Numbered from the stretch's first letter, positions 44,001 to 52,640 are shown. The stretch: DNA of 64,000 nucleotides from SXOA01 sp051004015 (GCA_051004015.1 JBPCKT010000063.1:127058-191057), one strand, 5' to 3'. Notes: generated by a model not told the origin, from the sequence alone. Numbers and translations: made by a program.

Positions 44001-44461
44001 CCAAGCTTCACCGCGATCCTTTTCCCCTCGTCGACGCTCTTGATGGCGTCGCTGCCGCCGAGAACCGGCACGTTCACTTTCTGGGCGATGTGGCGGGCAA
44101 ACGTCTTGTCGCCGAGATTGACCAGAGCATCCACGTGCGGGCCAACAAAAATTATCCCGGCCTCATTGCAGGCCCGGCATAGGTCCGGGTTCTCCGACAT
44201 GAATCCATAGCCGGGATGAATGGCGTCGACCTCGTGCTGCTTCGAGAGCGCGATGATCGAGGGAATGTTCAAGTACGACTTGATCGGCTCCCCCGGCTGG
44301 CCGACAAGGTAGGCCTCGTCCGCCTTGAAACGATGTAGGGCGTAACGGTCCTCATGGGCATAGATGGCGACCGTGCGAATCCCCAGCTCATGGGCGCTGC
44401 GGAACACACGGATGGCGATCTCGCTGCGGTTGGCGACAAGCAGCTTGGTGATTTGCGGCAT
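41009..44461 (-). CDS. pyc: pyruvate carboxylase
   Basis: 1150 residues, the full single-chain form. Residues about 5-450 are biotin carboxylase with LVANRSEIAIRVFRSAHELG, KAAKGGGGRGMRVV and FIEVNPRIQVEHTVTEE. The carboxyltransferase domain (about 530-800) has TDTTFRDAHQSLLATRMRT and AGLCKPYAAELLVKTL. The C-terminal biotin domain has LEAMKMETTI with the biotin lysine at about 1116. It makes oxaloacetate from pyruvate. It is followed by ald, which also uses pyruvate. Confidence 0.98.
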   Translation of the reverse strand: MPQITKLLVANRSEIAIRVFRSAHELGIRTVAIYAHEDRYALHRFKADEAYLVGQPGEPIKSYLNIPSIIALSKQHEVDAIHPGYGFMSENPDLCRACNEAGIIFVGPHVDALVNLGDKTFARHIAQKVNVPVLGGSDAIKSVDEGKRIAVKLGFPIILKAAKGGGGRGMRVVKSEKEFAPSFEQAQRESLSAFGSPDVFIEKFVTKASHIEVQLLGDKHGNLVHLYERDCSVQRRHQKVVEIAPAPSLDSAVREKLLQAALDIGRAVKYENAGTVEFLVDRETDQFYFIEVNPRIQVEHTVTEEVTGIDIVKSQILVAQGMPLSDPEIGLPSQDAVRTNGFAMQCRVTTEDPTNNFMPDYGRIAHYRSASGMGIRLDAGSAFSGATVNPFYDSLLVKVSARGRRFIDAARRMERCLQEFRVRGVKTNIQFLIKLITHPAFLEGEVTTRFIDETPELFHLPKRQNRATKLLSYIGEVLVNGNPLVKGLPRPIRRAPAPVPALVKSADNKGSPPPGTRDRLKELGPEKFGEWITKQKQLFLTDTTFRDAHQSLLATRMRTKDLLNVAEAYAHNAADLFSLEMWGGATFDTSLRFLKECPWQRLADMRDKIPNVLFQMLFRASNAVGYASYPDNVVKEFCQEAHAAGMDIFRIFDALNWVPNMKVAMEAVQKAGGICEPAICYTGDILNTERTKYNLQYYVDLAKELEKLGAHILAIKDMAGLCKPYAAELLVKTLKQEIGIPIHFHTHDTAGLQAAAVLKAAEVKLDIADGAMAAMSGGTSQPNLNAIVEGLRFTKRETGLSGERLSEISDYWQAVREFYTPFESVMLPATADLYSHEMPGGQYTNLYQQARALGLADQWSRICKVYAQVNQLLGDIVKVTPTSKAVGDMALFMVANNLSAAEITEGDRELAFPESVIDLLSGMMGHPPGGFPKKVQKRILKDRPFIKGRPGASLPPADFKVAGDKVAAIIGKGPNKRDVLSYLLYPKVFEEFAAHQKKYSDTSMFPTPIFFYGQELGEEFTAEIEEGKTLVIKFLTISDPHDDGTRSVFFELNGQPRDVTIADKSLESTALKRVQADPANPKDVGANMPGMVVTVAVKPGDKIAKGQKLFTLEAMKMETTINSEVAGVVEKVLVKPGSSVEAGDLLLTLG

Positions 44462-44670
44462 AACTCAGGGGGACAAGCTGCAGGGAGAGAAAGAAGCGGC
44501 AGCCGGCTGAGGAGGTGAGATTTGTGGATTGATTTTATCGCTCTAATTTAGCAGCGTGATTGGAAACGGGGCAGGGTGCAACGCGCCACTATCATGAACC
44601 CTGCCTACATCGCTCCCGCGGCCTACAGTAGACTAGGCACATCTCCGATCTCCTTTGGCAGGATGAGGTT

Positions 44671-47049
44671 ATGAAAGACGAGCGCGGCGAGGGTATGGCC
44701 TGGTGGGCGGCGGTGACCATCCTCACCAGCGCTTTCCTCCTCTTTCAGGTCCAGCCGATTATCAGCAAGACCATCCTCCCCTGGTTCGGCGGCAGTCCGG
44801 CGGTTTGGACGACTTGCGTCCTGTTTTTTCAAGTACTGTTGCTGGGTGGATATGCTTACGCCCACCTCCTGACGAAATATTCCTCGCCGCTTTGGCAAGG
44901 GCGGATTCATGCCGCCCTGCTGGCCGTAGCCGTGCTCACGCTTCCCATCGTTCCCAGCGAGCTCTGGAAGCCGACCGATGGCAACCTGCCGGCGCTCCGG
45001 ATTCTGGTGCTGCTGGCGGCAAAGGTGGGCGTGCCGTACTTCCTGCTCTCTTCGAGCGGCCCGCTGGTGCAGTCGTGGTTTGCGCTCGTCTATCCCGGGC
45101 GCTCGCCGTACCGACTGTACGCCCTCTCGAACATCGGCTCGCTTGGCGCGCTGCTCACCTATCCGTTTCTGTTCGAACCGGCGTTCGCGGTGTATGCCCA
45201 GGGCTGGCTCTGGTCGCTCGCCTTCGCGGTATTCGCGCTTTTGGCCGGCGGCCTGGGAATCATGGTCTGGCGAATCGCCAGCGAAATGGAAATCGCCGCC
45301 GCCGCCCGCTCCACGGAGCCGACGTCAGCCAAGTCCGCAGTCCCCGCAAAAGTGTTGGAAGACGGCTTTGATGCAAAACCCTCGGACGCTCCCCCGCCTT
45401 GGTATCTCGAAGCTGCCTGGGTCATGCTGGCAGCATTGGCGTCGCTGACGCTACTGTCCTTCACCAGTTATCTTTCGACCGATATCGCGCCCAGCCCGTT
45501 CATGTGGGTCGTACCGCTGAGCCTCTACCTGCTGTCGTTCATCATTTGCTTCTACCGCGAGGTCTGGTACTTCCGCCCACTGTGGGGAACCCTGGGCGTA
45601 CTCCTTATTGGTCTGGTCTGCGCGATGGATCAGGCCAGCGACCTCGAGGCCTACGTCACGCAGGTCCGGACGGCTGTCCATCTATCCCCCATCAACTTTT
45701 CCTGGAGCACCTATACCGAGGACTACCGCGAGAGCATCAAGTCCCAGGCGGTCATGTACATGGCCATCTTGTTTGTGACCTGCATGTTGTGCCACGGGGA
45801 AATCGTCAAATCAAAGCCGTCCCCCAAACACCTGACTCGCTTCTACTTGATGATTTCCTTTGGCGGGGCGCTCGGCGGCATTTTTGTCGGCTTGATTTGT
45901 CCGATTGTGTTTACCAAGCCCATCGAGATTTCCATCGGAATCATCGGCACCTTCATCGTGGCCTGGATTGCGCTTCTCAACGCCAGCAGGTCCACCTGGC
46001 TGGCCCGCAAGGAAATGTTGCAGTGGTCGAGCGCCTTTGTCGTCGTCGGCCTAGTCTTTCTGATTGGCGCCGCCCAACTGGCGGGACTGGAATCGAACTC
46101 CGGCGTAGTCGTGCAATCGCGGAATTTCTATGGGCACATCTGGGTCAAGGAAATCGTGGATTCCGATGAGGAAGGGAACGACACCTCTCGCCGCTCCCTC
46201 TACCACGGCCGGATTTTGCACGGCACGCAGTATCTGGCGGAGGACCGGCAGGACGAAGCGACGACCTACTATGACGATGCGTCAGGCCCCGGCATTGCCG
46301 TGCGGGATTATCCTGGTCGCCGGGAAGACCAGCCTATTCGCGTAGCCGTGGTGGGGCTGGGGACCGGCACCATGGCCGCTCATGCCCGCGATGGCGACTA
46401 CTACTGCTTCTACGACATCGACCCCAAGGTGGTGGCGCTGCACGAGCGGCTATTTACCATCGGCGACAAGAAGGAGCACGTCTTTAAGTTCATCGACAGG
46501 GCGAAGAAGCGAGGCGCCACCGTGGAAATTACTCTGGGCGACGCTCGTATTCAAATGGAGAAGGAATCCCAGGATGCCGCCAAACCGAAGAATTACGACG
46601 TCCTGGTGCTGGACGCATTCAGCGGCGATGCCATTCCTGCTCACCTGCTCACGGTGGAGGCGTTGGAGATTTATGAAAAGCAGATGCGGCATGTGAACGG
46701 CAAGAATGTCGGCATCCTGGCCATCCACATCAGCAACCGGTATCTGGATTTGGCACCCGTCGTGAACGCGCTGGCCAAGAAGTTCAACTACCAGCAAGTC
46801 CCGGTCCATTACGACGGTACCAATGACCCCGTGGGAGACGCGTCCTCTGACTGGATTCTGCTGACGCGGAACGAGGAGTTCCTGGGGGACCTCACCATCC
46901 AGCGCTACATCATCGCCAGGGAAACTCTGATTCAATCCGAAGATGACGCGGACAAGAAAACGATCGCCGAAGGCAAGACACCCAAGAAACGGGTCCGCGA
47001 CGTGCTCTGGACGGACCAGCAGAGCGACTTGTTCAGCATCCTGAAGTAG
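44671..47049 (+). CDS. membrane protein fused to a spermidine-synthase-like domain
   Basis: 792 residues. The first about 480 residues form some twelve hydrophobic segments, starting WWAAVTILTSAFLLFQVQPI, with the PLVQSWFALVYPGRSPYRLYALSNIGS loop found in this MFS-like fusion family. The last 300 residues have a methyltransferase-type fold with VAVVGLGTGTMAAHA, YCFYDIDPKVVALHE and VLVLDAFSGDAIPAHLLT, as in spermidine synthase. Such fusions are annotated as spermidine synthase, but the reaction is not proven and lack of the polyamine pocket cannot be judged. It converges with the LptF/G gene. Confidence 0.85.
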   Translation: MKDERGEGMAWWAAVTILTSAFLLFQVQPIISKTILPWFGGSPAVWTTCVLFFQVLLLGGYAYAHLLTKYSSPLWQGRIHAALLAVAVLTLPIVPSELWKPTDGNLPALRILVLLAAKVGVPYFLLSSSGPLVQSWFALVYPGRSPYRLYALSNIGSLGALLTYPFLFEPAFAVYAQGWLWSLAFAVFALLAGGLGIMVWRIASEMEIAAAARSTEPTSAKSAVPAKVLEDGFDAKPSDAPPPWYLEAAWVMLAALASLTLLSFTSYLSTDIAPSPFMWVVPLSLYLLSFIICFYREVWYFRPLWGTLGVLLIGLVCAMDQASDLEAYVTQVRTAVHLSPINFSWSTYTEDYRESIKSQAVMYMAILFVTCMLCHGEIVKSKPSPKHLTRFYLMISFGGALGGIFVGLICPIVFTKPIEISIGIIGTFIVAWIALLNASRSTWLARKEMLQWSSAFVVVGLVFLIGAAQLAGLESNSGVVVQSRNFYGHIWVKEIVDSDEEGNDTSRRSLYHGRILHGTQYLAEDRQDEATTYYDDASGPGIAVRDYPGRREDQPIRVAVVGLGTGTMAAHARDGDYYCFYDIDPKVVALHERLFTIGDKKEHVFKFIDRAKKRGATVEITLGDARIQMEKESQDAAKPKNYDVLVLDAFSGDAIPAHLLTVEALEIYEKQMRHVNGKNVGILAIHISNRYLDLAPVVNALAKKFNYQQVPVHYDGTNDPVGDASSDWILLTRNEEFLGDLTIQRYIIARETLIQSEDDADKKTIAEGKTPKKRVRDVLWTDQQSDLFSILK

Positions 47050-47057
47050 AGGGGACT

Positions 47058-48284
47058 TCAGTCCCACAGCGGCCGCGCGAGCATGAACGCGAGCGGACCA
47101 AAAATGAGCAGCGGCAGCCAGGCGGAGAGCGCGGGGCTGAGGAAATAGTTCGCTCCCAACCAATGGCTGAGCATCGTCACGAAGAAGAACCCGCCGACGA
47201 GCACCAGCCCGAGCAGGCCCGCCACGAAAATGTTGCGGTTCTGCCGCGTCAGCACCAAAGGGATGCCTAGAAAAAACAGGGCCATATCCAAAAAGGGCTG
47301 AACGAGCCGGACGTGCAGCGTGACGCGGACGTTGGCTCCATAGTCGAGGCTGCGATTCCTCAGGCCCCGGACGAGTTCGCCCGTGCTCAGGTACCGTTGC
47401 CAGGCCATGCCCACCGTCAGTTGCTCGAAGTTCACGCCGGTGGCCACGAAGCATTCCCGCGGCTGGAGCCAGGAGGTGTCCGCGGGGCTAAACAGATACT
47501 GCTGGCCGCCCAAGGCCAGCGATTTCATCTCCTCCAGATTAATGGGCTGATGAACCCCTTTGAGCAAGTAGCCGCCAGGGTGCTGCGGCGTGGCAGGCTG
47601 ATAGTAGGCGTTGTCGGCCGTGATCTGGCGCCCCCAGGATTGGAACTCGTCGGGCAACTGGCTGAACTTGACTCCCTCGATCCGCTTGTCATTGGCGAAG
47701 GTATACTTCCCTGAAATCAAGAGGCCGCTTTGCATGTCGAACATTGGGCGGCAAGGCTTGGCCGTCTCGCCCAGCCAGTCCTGCGCATTCTTGGCCAATC
47801 GCTCACGGATTTTAGGCAGGCAGATCTCGCGATTGCCAACGCCCAAAGCCGCGACAAAAGCCGCCGCGAAGGCCAGCGGGCGGACAATGCGGCAGGGGGG
47901 AATGGCCGCTGCGGAAAGAGCCGTCATTTCATTGGCCCGCTGCATCCAAGTGACGGCAAACAGACCGGCCACCATCGCCATCACGCCGGCAGTCAAGTCG
48001 AAGAACCAAAACAACCGGGCTCCATAATACGCCGCCAGCACTTTGCCGATGCCCCCTTCCAGACGCTTGCCATAGGAGTTGAATTCCTGGAAATTGCTGA
48101 AGCAATCGATAACGACGTAAAGCCCCGCCAGGCTGATAAAGCAGACAATGACGAGCTTGAAGAACAGCCCCAGGGCGTAGCGATCCATCACCCAGGCCCG
48201 GTTGATGGCGTAGTAGTAAGGTGAAAATATCAGAGCAAGCAAGGGGAAGTCCTTTTCCAGAATGCTGTCGGCCTGTGATACCAT
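47058..48284 (-). CDS. LptF/LptG-type permease (YjgP/YjgQ family)
   Basis: 408 residues; the ATG at 48284 has GGAGA upstream. Three helices lie at each end (KLVIVCFISLAGLYVVIDCF, FFDLTAGVMAMVAGLFAVTWM, RPLAFAAAFVAALGVGN; C-terminal ALFFLGIPLVLT, FVAGLLGLVLVGGFFFV, LLIFGPLAFMLARPLW), with a large periplasmic domain between. The motif MQRANEMTALSAAAIPPCRIVRPL is typical. The family forms the transmembrane part of the LPS-transport ABC exporter. No partner LptB is adjacent. The N-terminal 30 residues before MDRYALG are longer than usual. Confidence 0.9.
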   Translation of the reverse strand: MVSQADSILEKDFPLLALIFSPYYYAINRAWVMDRYALGLFFKLVIVCFISLAGLYVVIDCFSNFQEFNSYGKRLEGGIGKVLAAYYGARLFWFFDLTAGVMAMVAGLFAVTWMQRANEMTALSAAAIPPCRIVRPLAFAAAFVAALGVGNREICLPKIRERLAKNAQDWLGETAKPCRPMFDMQSGLLISGKYTFANDKRIEGVKFSQLPDEFQSWGRQITADNAYYQPATPQHPGGYLLKGVHQPINLEEMKSLALGGQQYLFSPADTSWLQPRECFVATGVNFEQLTVGMAWQRYLSTGELVRGLRNRSLDYGANVRVTLHVRLVQPFLDMALFFLGIPLVLTRQNRNIFVAGLLGLVLVGGFFFVTMLSHWLGANYFLSPALSAWLPLLIFGPLAFMLARPLWD

Positions 48285-48329
48285 AGGGATTCTCCACGAA
48301 TCGGGTCAATACGAACGCCAGGTGCTAGC

Positions 48330-49112
48330 GTGAACCGGGCTGCTTCAAGTCGCCGCTCTCTCCTTTCGCCGCGCTGGTTGAGGCGCTGGACCGCCTCGGC
48401 TATCGATCTGGTGTTCCCACCCACTTGTGCCTTCTGCGCCGAGGCCAGTCAGCCGCGAGAAGATGGCGCGCTGCTCTGCGAAACCTGCGTCAGCCGTCTC
48501 GCCCATGCGCAGAATAACCTCTGTCCCCGCTGTGGCATTCCGGCTCCAGAGGTCGCTCAAAGCGATGGCGATTGTGCCGGCTGTCGGGCCACGAAGTTTG
48601 GGTTCAGCGCGGTCCGCTCGTTGGGGCTGTATGCCGACGACGTGCGGCACGCGGTCTTGCGGATGAAGCATCACGCCCAGGAGCACCTGGCGATGGCACT
48701 CGGCTGCCGTCTTGCGACCGTCCTTGCCGAGCGTCCGTTTCCCCAACTGCCGGAGCTCATCGTCCCCATCCCCATGCACTGGTTGTCGCGGCTCCTTCGC
48801 GGCACGAGCGCTGCCGAGACTCTGGCTCGCTCTCTGGCGGCAGCCGTTTCTTTGCCCGTCGCCGGCGATTTGCTCCATTGCCGGCGCCTGCTGAAACGAC
48901 AAGCGCTGCTGCTCCCCAGCGAGCGGCTGCTCAACGTCAAAGGGGCCTATGGAGTGAGCCGCGGGTATGACATATCGGGTGCTCGGATCCTGCTGGTGGA
49001 TGACGTTATCACCACCGGGGCGACGTGCGACTCCGCGGCCCGAGTCCTGCTCCAGGCGGGAGCCGCGGAGGTCTATGCCGTGTCGGTCGCCCGCGGAACC
49101 GGGCCGACTTAA
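48330..49112 (+). CDS. ComF-family phosphoribosyltransferase
   Basis: 260 residues from a GTG start. The N-terminus has the double zinc-ribbon of the family: CAFCAEASQ, CETCVSRL, CPRCGIPAPE and CAGCRATKFG. The C-terminal domain ends with the PRPP-binding loop ARILLVDDVITTGATCDSA near residue 220. ComF proteins support DNA uptake or purine-like phosphoribosyl transfer. It is divergent from the permease gene and ends 1 bp before the SDR gene, which converges on it. Confidence 0.92.
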   Translation: MNRAASSRRSLLSPRWLRRWTASAIDLVFPPTCAFCAEASQPREDGALLCETCVSRLAHAQNNLCPRCGIPAPEVAQSDGDCAGCRATKFGFSAVRSLGLYADDVRHAVLRMKHHAQEHLAMALGCRLATVLAERPFPQLPELIVPIPMHWLSRLLRGTSAAETLARSLAAAVSLPVAGDLLHCRRLLKRQALLLPSERLLNVKGAYGVSRGYDISGARILLVDDVITTGATCDSAARVLLQAGAAEVYAVSVARGTGPT

Positions 49113-49113
49113 C

Positions 49114-49902
49114 TCACCGCCGCATGATGGCGCTTCCGGCAATCATCATCCCCCCATCCACCACGATCGTCTGTCCCGTGATCAGCTCCGAGCCCGTGAT
49201 GAAGCTCATGATGGCCGCGGCCACATCATCGGGCGAGCAGACGCGCCCCAACGGCGTCTTCTCTTCAGCCGTCTTCAGCGTCTTCTCCCAAGCCGCCTGC
49301 CCCAGGTTCTGGGCCACCCAGCGGCTGGAGATGAGGCCGGGGGCGACGCCGTTCACGCGAATGTTCGGCGCGAGCGTTCGGGCCATGGAAACCGTGAGGT
49401 TGTCGAGTGCCGCCTTCGTGCAGCAGTACGCGATGGAACTGCCGTTGGCCGTGCGAGCCGCGACACTCGACACGTTGACAATCGCCCCGCCCCCCGCCCG
49501 GAACATCGGCTCTTTCACCGCCCGGATGCAGTGGAATGGCCCCAGCACATTCACCTGATAAAGCCGCAGCCAGACCTCGTCGGTCACCGCTTCCAAATCG
49601 TCAGCCGCGATGAACTTCGTGGTCCCGGCGGAGTTGACGAGTACGTCCACTCGCCCAAACTCCTTCTCCGCCGCAGCCACCATGGCGCGGCAGGCAGCAT
49701 CGTCGGCCACGTCGGCCTGATACGCAATGCACTTCACTCCCAGCCCGCGAACTTCCTTGGCCGTCTCCTCCGCCTCCTCCTTAGACCGGCTGTAGTTGAC
49801 GAGGACATGGCAACCCTCTTTCGCCAAGCGGAGCGCAGCTGCCTTACCGACTCCCGTGCCGCCCCCAGTAACGATCGCGCCTTTGCCGGATAGAGTGGAC
49901 AT
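49114..49902 (-). CDS. SDR-family NAD(P)-dependent oxidoreductase
   Basis: 262 residues, classical short-chain dehydrogenase. The cofactor loop is IVTGGGTGVGKAAAL, the adenine pocket contains DVADDAAC, then VNSAGTTKF (NNAG-type motif), the catalytic YCCTKAAL with Ser in NVSSVAAR, and RVNGVAPGLISS. The C-terminal VDGGMMI motif is typical. The substrate is not identified; glucose/ribitol- or acyl-type reductases are candidates. Confidence 0.93.
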   Translation of the reverse strand: MSTLSGKGAIVTGGGTGVGKAAALRLAKEGCHVLVNYSRSKEEAEETAKEVRGLGVKCIAYQADVADDAACRAMVAAAEKEFGRVDVLVNSAGTTKFIAADDLEAVTDEVWLRLYQVNVLGPFHCIRAVKEPMFRAGGGAIVNVSSVAARTANGSSIAYCCTKAALDNLTVSMARTLAPNIRVNGVAPGLISSRWVAQNLGQAAWEKTLKTAEEKTPLGRVCSPDDVAAAIMSFITGSELITGQTIVVDGGMMIAGSAIMRR

Positions 49903-49910
49903 GGGAAATT

Positions 49911-49995
49911 ACTAAATCCTAATGACTAATGTCTAAATATCTGACGACAAATAAAAACATGTATTACATTAGTCATTAGACATTAGGGTTTAGTC
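49911..49995. repeat. AT-rich inverted repeat of ACTAATG words
   Basis: The arm ACTAAATCCTAATGACTAAT (49911 on) faces CATTAGTCATTAGACATTAG (49967 on), with about 30 bp between. The region is markedly AT-rich. It lies between SDR start and the end of the next minus-strand gene. Confidence 0.75.
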
Positions 49996-50007
49996 ATTTT
50001 ATGCGCC

Positions 50008-51048
50008 CTACTTTTCGTCTACCTTCTTCTCTTCCCCGGGCTTCTCTTCCTCCGCGGGCTTCACCGGCTTTGGAACTGCCGGCTTCACGGGAGTGGGAAC
50101 CGCGGGAGATTTAGTCTTCGACTTTTCGGTCTTCGACTTTTCCGTGCTCGACTCTTCGCTGGCCGGCGTATCCGTTTTGGGCGTCTCCGTTTTCGGAACA
50201 CCGGTCTTCGGCAAATCAAACTTAGGCAGCCCCTTCAGGTCCAAGGGAGTCTCCGGCAGCGCGGGACCAAGCGGATCCGGCCCCAGCGGACTCCGGCCAG
50301 GCGAAGGTCCAAACGGCGACGGCCCGTCCAGCTTCATCTCTCCGGGAATGCTCAGGTCCGGCCGCTCCGGCAATGGCTCCCGCCGTGTCCCCATGTCGAA
50401 TGGATTGCCGGTCGCCTTGGGGCGAGTCGCCAGGTCTTGCTTGTCGAGCCACGCCAGCAGCTCCGGCACATCGCTCCCCTTCTCCAGCCGTTTCAGCGCC
50501 TTGGCGGCTGCCTTGCCAAAGGTCCCCTCGGGATCATCTTTCAGCACCAGCCCATAATAATTGCGGGCCTCGTCGAGCTTGTTGCCGCTCTCGCTGACCT
50601 TGGCCAGACTGGTATGCACGCGGGCGAGCAGCGCCGTGTCGCTGGCCCCCTTCGCCGCTTCCTCGAGTGTCGCCGCCGCGAGCTTCAAATTATCCTTGGC
50701 TTGCTTGGGATTCTGCACCAACTGCTGCGTCGCCTGCCGCAACTGCTGGTCCCCCAGCGCCAGCAGGGCCCAGCGGCCGGCCAGCGTCCCCTTCTGCTTC
50801 TCGGCGACGGTCTTCAGGGCATCCTCCACCTTAGGCTCCCCGTAGGCGGCGTAATACGCCTGCCAGGACGGAGCACTGGACATGTCCTCCCCCGAGAATG
50901 CAAACAGGTAGACGATCCCCCCCACCAGCACCACCGCGGCGACGATGCCAATGACGGGAAAATGGGGCTTCCACTGCTCAATATGCTCCCCCAACCACTG
51001 GGCAAGCTCGTTATTGACCGGCTTATGATGGCTACGCTGTGATTTCAT
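50008..51048 (-). CDS. membrane-anchored TPR-like protein with charged proline-rich tail
   Basis: 346 residues from the ATG at 51048. The N-terminus is cytoplasmic (ELAQWLGEHIEQWKPHFP), then one helix (VIGIVAAVVLVGGIVYLFAF), then an extracytoplasmic helical region with YfgM/TPR-like signature (AGRWALLALGDQQLR, EARNYYGLVLKDDPEGTF). The last 130 residues are repetitive: LGPDPLGPALPETP, then Lys/Thr/Glu/Pro repeats ending PGEEKKVDEK. The organisation resembles proteins that present a scaffold on the outer face; function is unknown. Confidence 0.7.
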   Translation of the reverse strand: MKSQRSHHKPVNNELAQWLGEHIEQWKPHFPVIGIVAAVVLVGGIVYLFAFSGEDMSSAPSWQAYYAAYGEPKVEDALKTVAEKQKGTLAGRWALLALGDQQLRQATQQLVQNPKQAKDNLKLAAATLEEAAKGASDTALLARVHTSLAKVSESGNKLDEARNYYGLVLKDDPEGTFGKAAAKALKRLEKGSDVPELLAWLDKQDLATRPKATGNPFDMGTRREPLPERPDLSIPGEMKLDGPSPFGPSPGRSPLGPDPLGPALPETPLDLKGLPKFDLPKTGVPKTETPKTDTPASEESSTEKSKTEKSKTKSPAVPTPVKPAVPKPVKPAEEEKPGEEKKVDEK

Positions 51049-51161
51049 GGTAATTTCCCGGGCGAAACCGCCCTCTGTCAAACCCTGGTCCCTCGCCCGA
51101 AGTATAGGACTGGCAAGCAAATAGCGTCAAGGGCGACACAAATTCGCCTTCCCTCTCCTTC

Positions 51162-51283
51162 TTACTCTTAATCTTAATCTTACTCTTAATCTTAATCTTA
51201 ATCTTAATATTAATCTTAATATTAATCTTAATCTTAATCTTAATCTTAATCTTAATCTTAATCTTAATCTTAATCTTACTCCC
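51162..51283. repeat. (TCTTAA)n tract, about 120 bp, tail of repeat copy B
   Basis: About twenty hexamer units of TCTTAA/TTAATC type, with a few ACTC variants, run from 51162 to 51283. On the other strand they read GATTAAGATTAAG and join directly onto repeat copy B, as the shorter GATTAA tail does in copy A. A lysine/isoleucine frame that runs through it is a translation artefact. Confidence 0.9.
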
Positions 51284-51294
51284 GCTAGTCACCG

Positions 51295-51478
51295 CTCTCG
51301 CAACTTCACCCGCCCCCCGCTTAGGGCATTTTATTCACATTTCTGACATCGTATCTCACAGTCACTTACGACATATTCACTATCTGCAACACTATTAATG
51401 TCATGTACTTGCGCTATTCACCTTCGCCGTAAGTCCCTGAATAAACCATTCAAAACAGCCTTTTACTATTCATCCCCC
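51295..51478 (-). repeat. dispersed repeat, copy B
   Basis: This is the reverse complement of copy A (20287-20485). Long runs are shared, for example TTTATTCAGGGACTTACGGC and GTGAATATGTCGTAAGTGAC. The internal inverted repeat arms are at 51360-51371 and 51424-51437. The orientation relative to copy A is opposite. Confidence 0.85.
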
Positions 51479-52045
51479 ACGTCGGTTTCGTTGCCCGGTT
51501 CGGCCAACCTCGCCTGCTCCATTCCCTCCTCTCCCCCTGAGAGAGGCCGGGCGAGTGTCTCCCGCTCCCGCCGTCTGTCTTCTGCCATTGCCCCTCCGCT
51601 TTCCGCTTTCCGCTTTCCGAATTCCGCTTTTCCCCCGTTGAATCCAACCCCCCCCGATTCACCACCCCCCTCCCTATACAAAAACGGCCTCCGTGTTGAA
51701 TTGGCGCTTCCTTAACTCAACACCCTAACTACCAACCCCCCTCCAAATAGCGTCCGCCTTATTCCTCCCTCCCCCTCCCCCTCCCCCGTGGGAGAGGCCG
51801 GGTGAGGGTCTTTCCGCCCTTATTTCGCACCGCGCGCAGCAAACCCCCAGTACTGTACGTAAGTGTATATATCAAGTTGGCACAGTCAATAGGTCGGCGC
51901 AAAGTTTTTCCGACTTTTCCAAAGTAGGCCGCGAGTCCTCTCCAGCGGCCAGCAGAATGGAGCGCGAAACGCCGCTCAACGTCGTTACCCGCAAAACGTC
52001 AACTCTCGGGGTTCGCCACGGGAGTGGCAGCCTCCTTTTCTTGCC
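51479..52045. other. non-coding region with low-complexity elements
   Basis: Contains pyrimidine-rich stretches (51600-51780), CTTTCCGCTTTCCGC words at about 51597-51625, and a GGGAGAGGCCGGGTGAGGGT element at 51788-51807 with a weaker partner at 51539-51560 and 20205-20245. I see no coding frame. Confidence 0.55.
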
Positions 52046-52048
52046 CGT

Positions 52049-52122
52049 TGGAGTCCCGCCTTTAGGCGGTCTGCCGAGGCCGTGTCGCGGCGGAAACTAA
52101 GAGCCGCCTGAAGGCGGGACTT
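52049..52122. repeat. GCCTTCAGGCGG-type hairpin repeat at the end of the ISP remnant
   Basis: The arm GAGTCCCGCCTTTAGGCGGT (52051 on) faces GAGCCGCCTGAAGGCGGGAC (52101 on). Related units lie at 52414-52513 and 55699-55720, so the same family stands inside and on both sides of the broken restriction-modification gene. The stop codon of the C-terminal remnant (52097) lies within it. Confidence 0.8.
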
Positions 52123-52640
52123 GAGCGGTCCATGCGAAGGTGTCGGCTTTCACCGCGGCGTAGTTGGCGTCGAGCTGGGGGGCAAGGAGGAGGAGGCCAG
52201 CGATGCGGCGGATGGTGGCGGTGATGTACGCGATTTCGTCGACGGTGAGGGGGCGGCCGAGGAGGGCTTCTTCCCGGTAGGAGAGCCATTTTTTCAGAAC
52301 CTGGTAGCCGCCGAGCGTGTACTCCCAGACCCGCCGCGGCACGTTCCCCCAGTAGGCGGCGTCATTCAAATAGATGTCAAACGTATCCGGGCCGAGCAGG
52401 TCAATTGCCTCCCGCTGGAGTCCCGCCTTCAGGCGGTCTTCCTCCGTCGCTCCCCTCGACGAGCCGCCTGAAGGCGGAACTCCAACAGACCGGCTAAAGC
52501 CGGGACTCCAACGTGAGAAGGCGGCCCGTTCCTCGGCCGTGAACTCGCGGGGGCGGGAATCGCCCGTACTGGGCATGGTGATGCCCCCATTCCCGGCGAT
52601 TCCCCAGCGGGCGGTGCCACGGCTTATCAACTGATGTCAT
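52097..52640 (-). pseudogene. C-terminal remnant of a type ISP restriction-modification enzyme
   Basis: The minus-strand frame reads TARWGIAGNGGITMP, REFTAEERAAF, then DTFDIYLNDAAYWGNVPRRVW, EYTLGGYQVLKKWLSYREEALLG and RRIAGLLLLAPQLDANYAAVK. These are the C-terminal end of type ISP restriction/methyltransferase proteins. It has no start signal and begins mid-protein next to the inserted methylase. Between FTAEERAAF and the DTFDIYL part, a repeat element (52414-52513) adds a foreign in-frame stretch of about 33 residues (VGVPPSGGSSRG, EEDRLKAGLQRE). The matching N-terminal part lies at 54880-55654. Confidence 0.8.
52414..52513. repeat. hairpin repeat inserted in the ISP remnant
   Basis: Three consecutive units, TCCCGCCTTCAGGCGGTC (52421), GAGCCGCCTGAAGGCGGAAC (52461) and GACCGGCTAAAGCCGGGACT (52488), form small hairpins. 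They are the same family as 52049-52122. The length keeps the frame of the surrounding remnant open. Confidence 0.8.

Noticed and set aside
51162..51283. CRISPR array
   Set aside because: The tract is continuous hexamers with no spacers, and there are no cas genes. No other region shows direct repeats with regular unique spacers.
51032..51292. Small Lys/Ile repeat protein
   Set aside because: The frame is only a translation of the TCTTAA hexamer tract.
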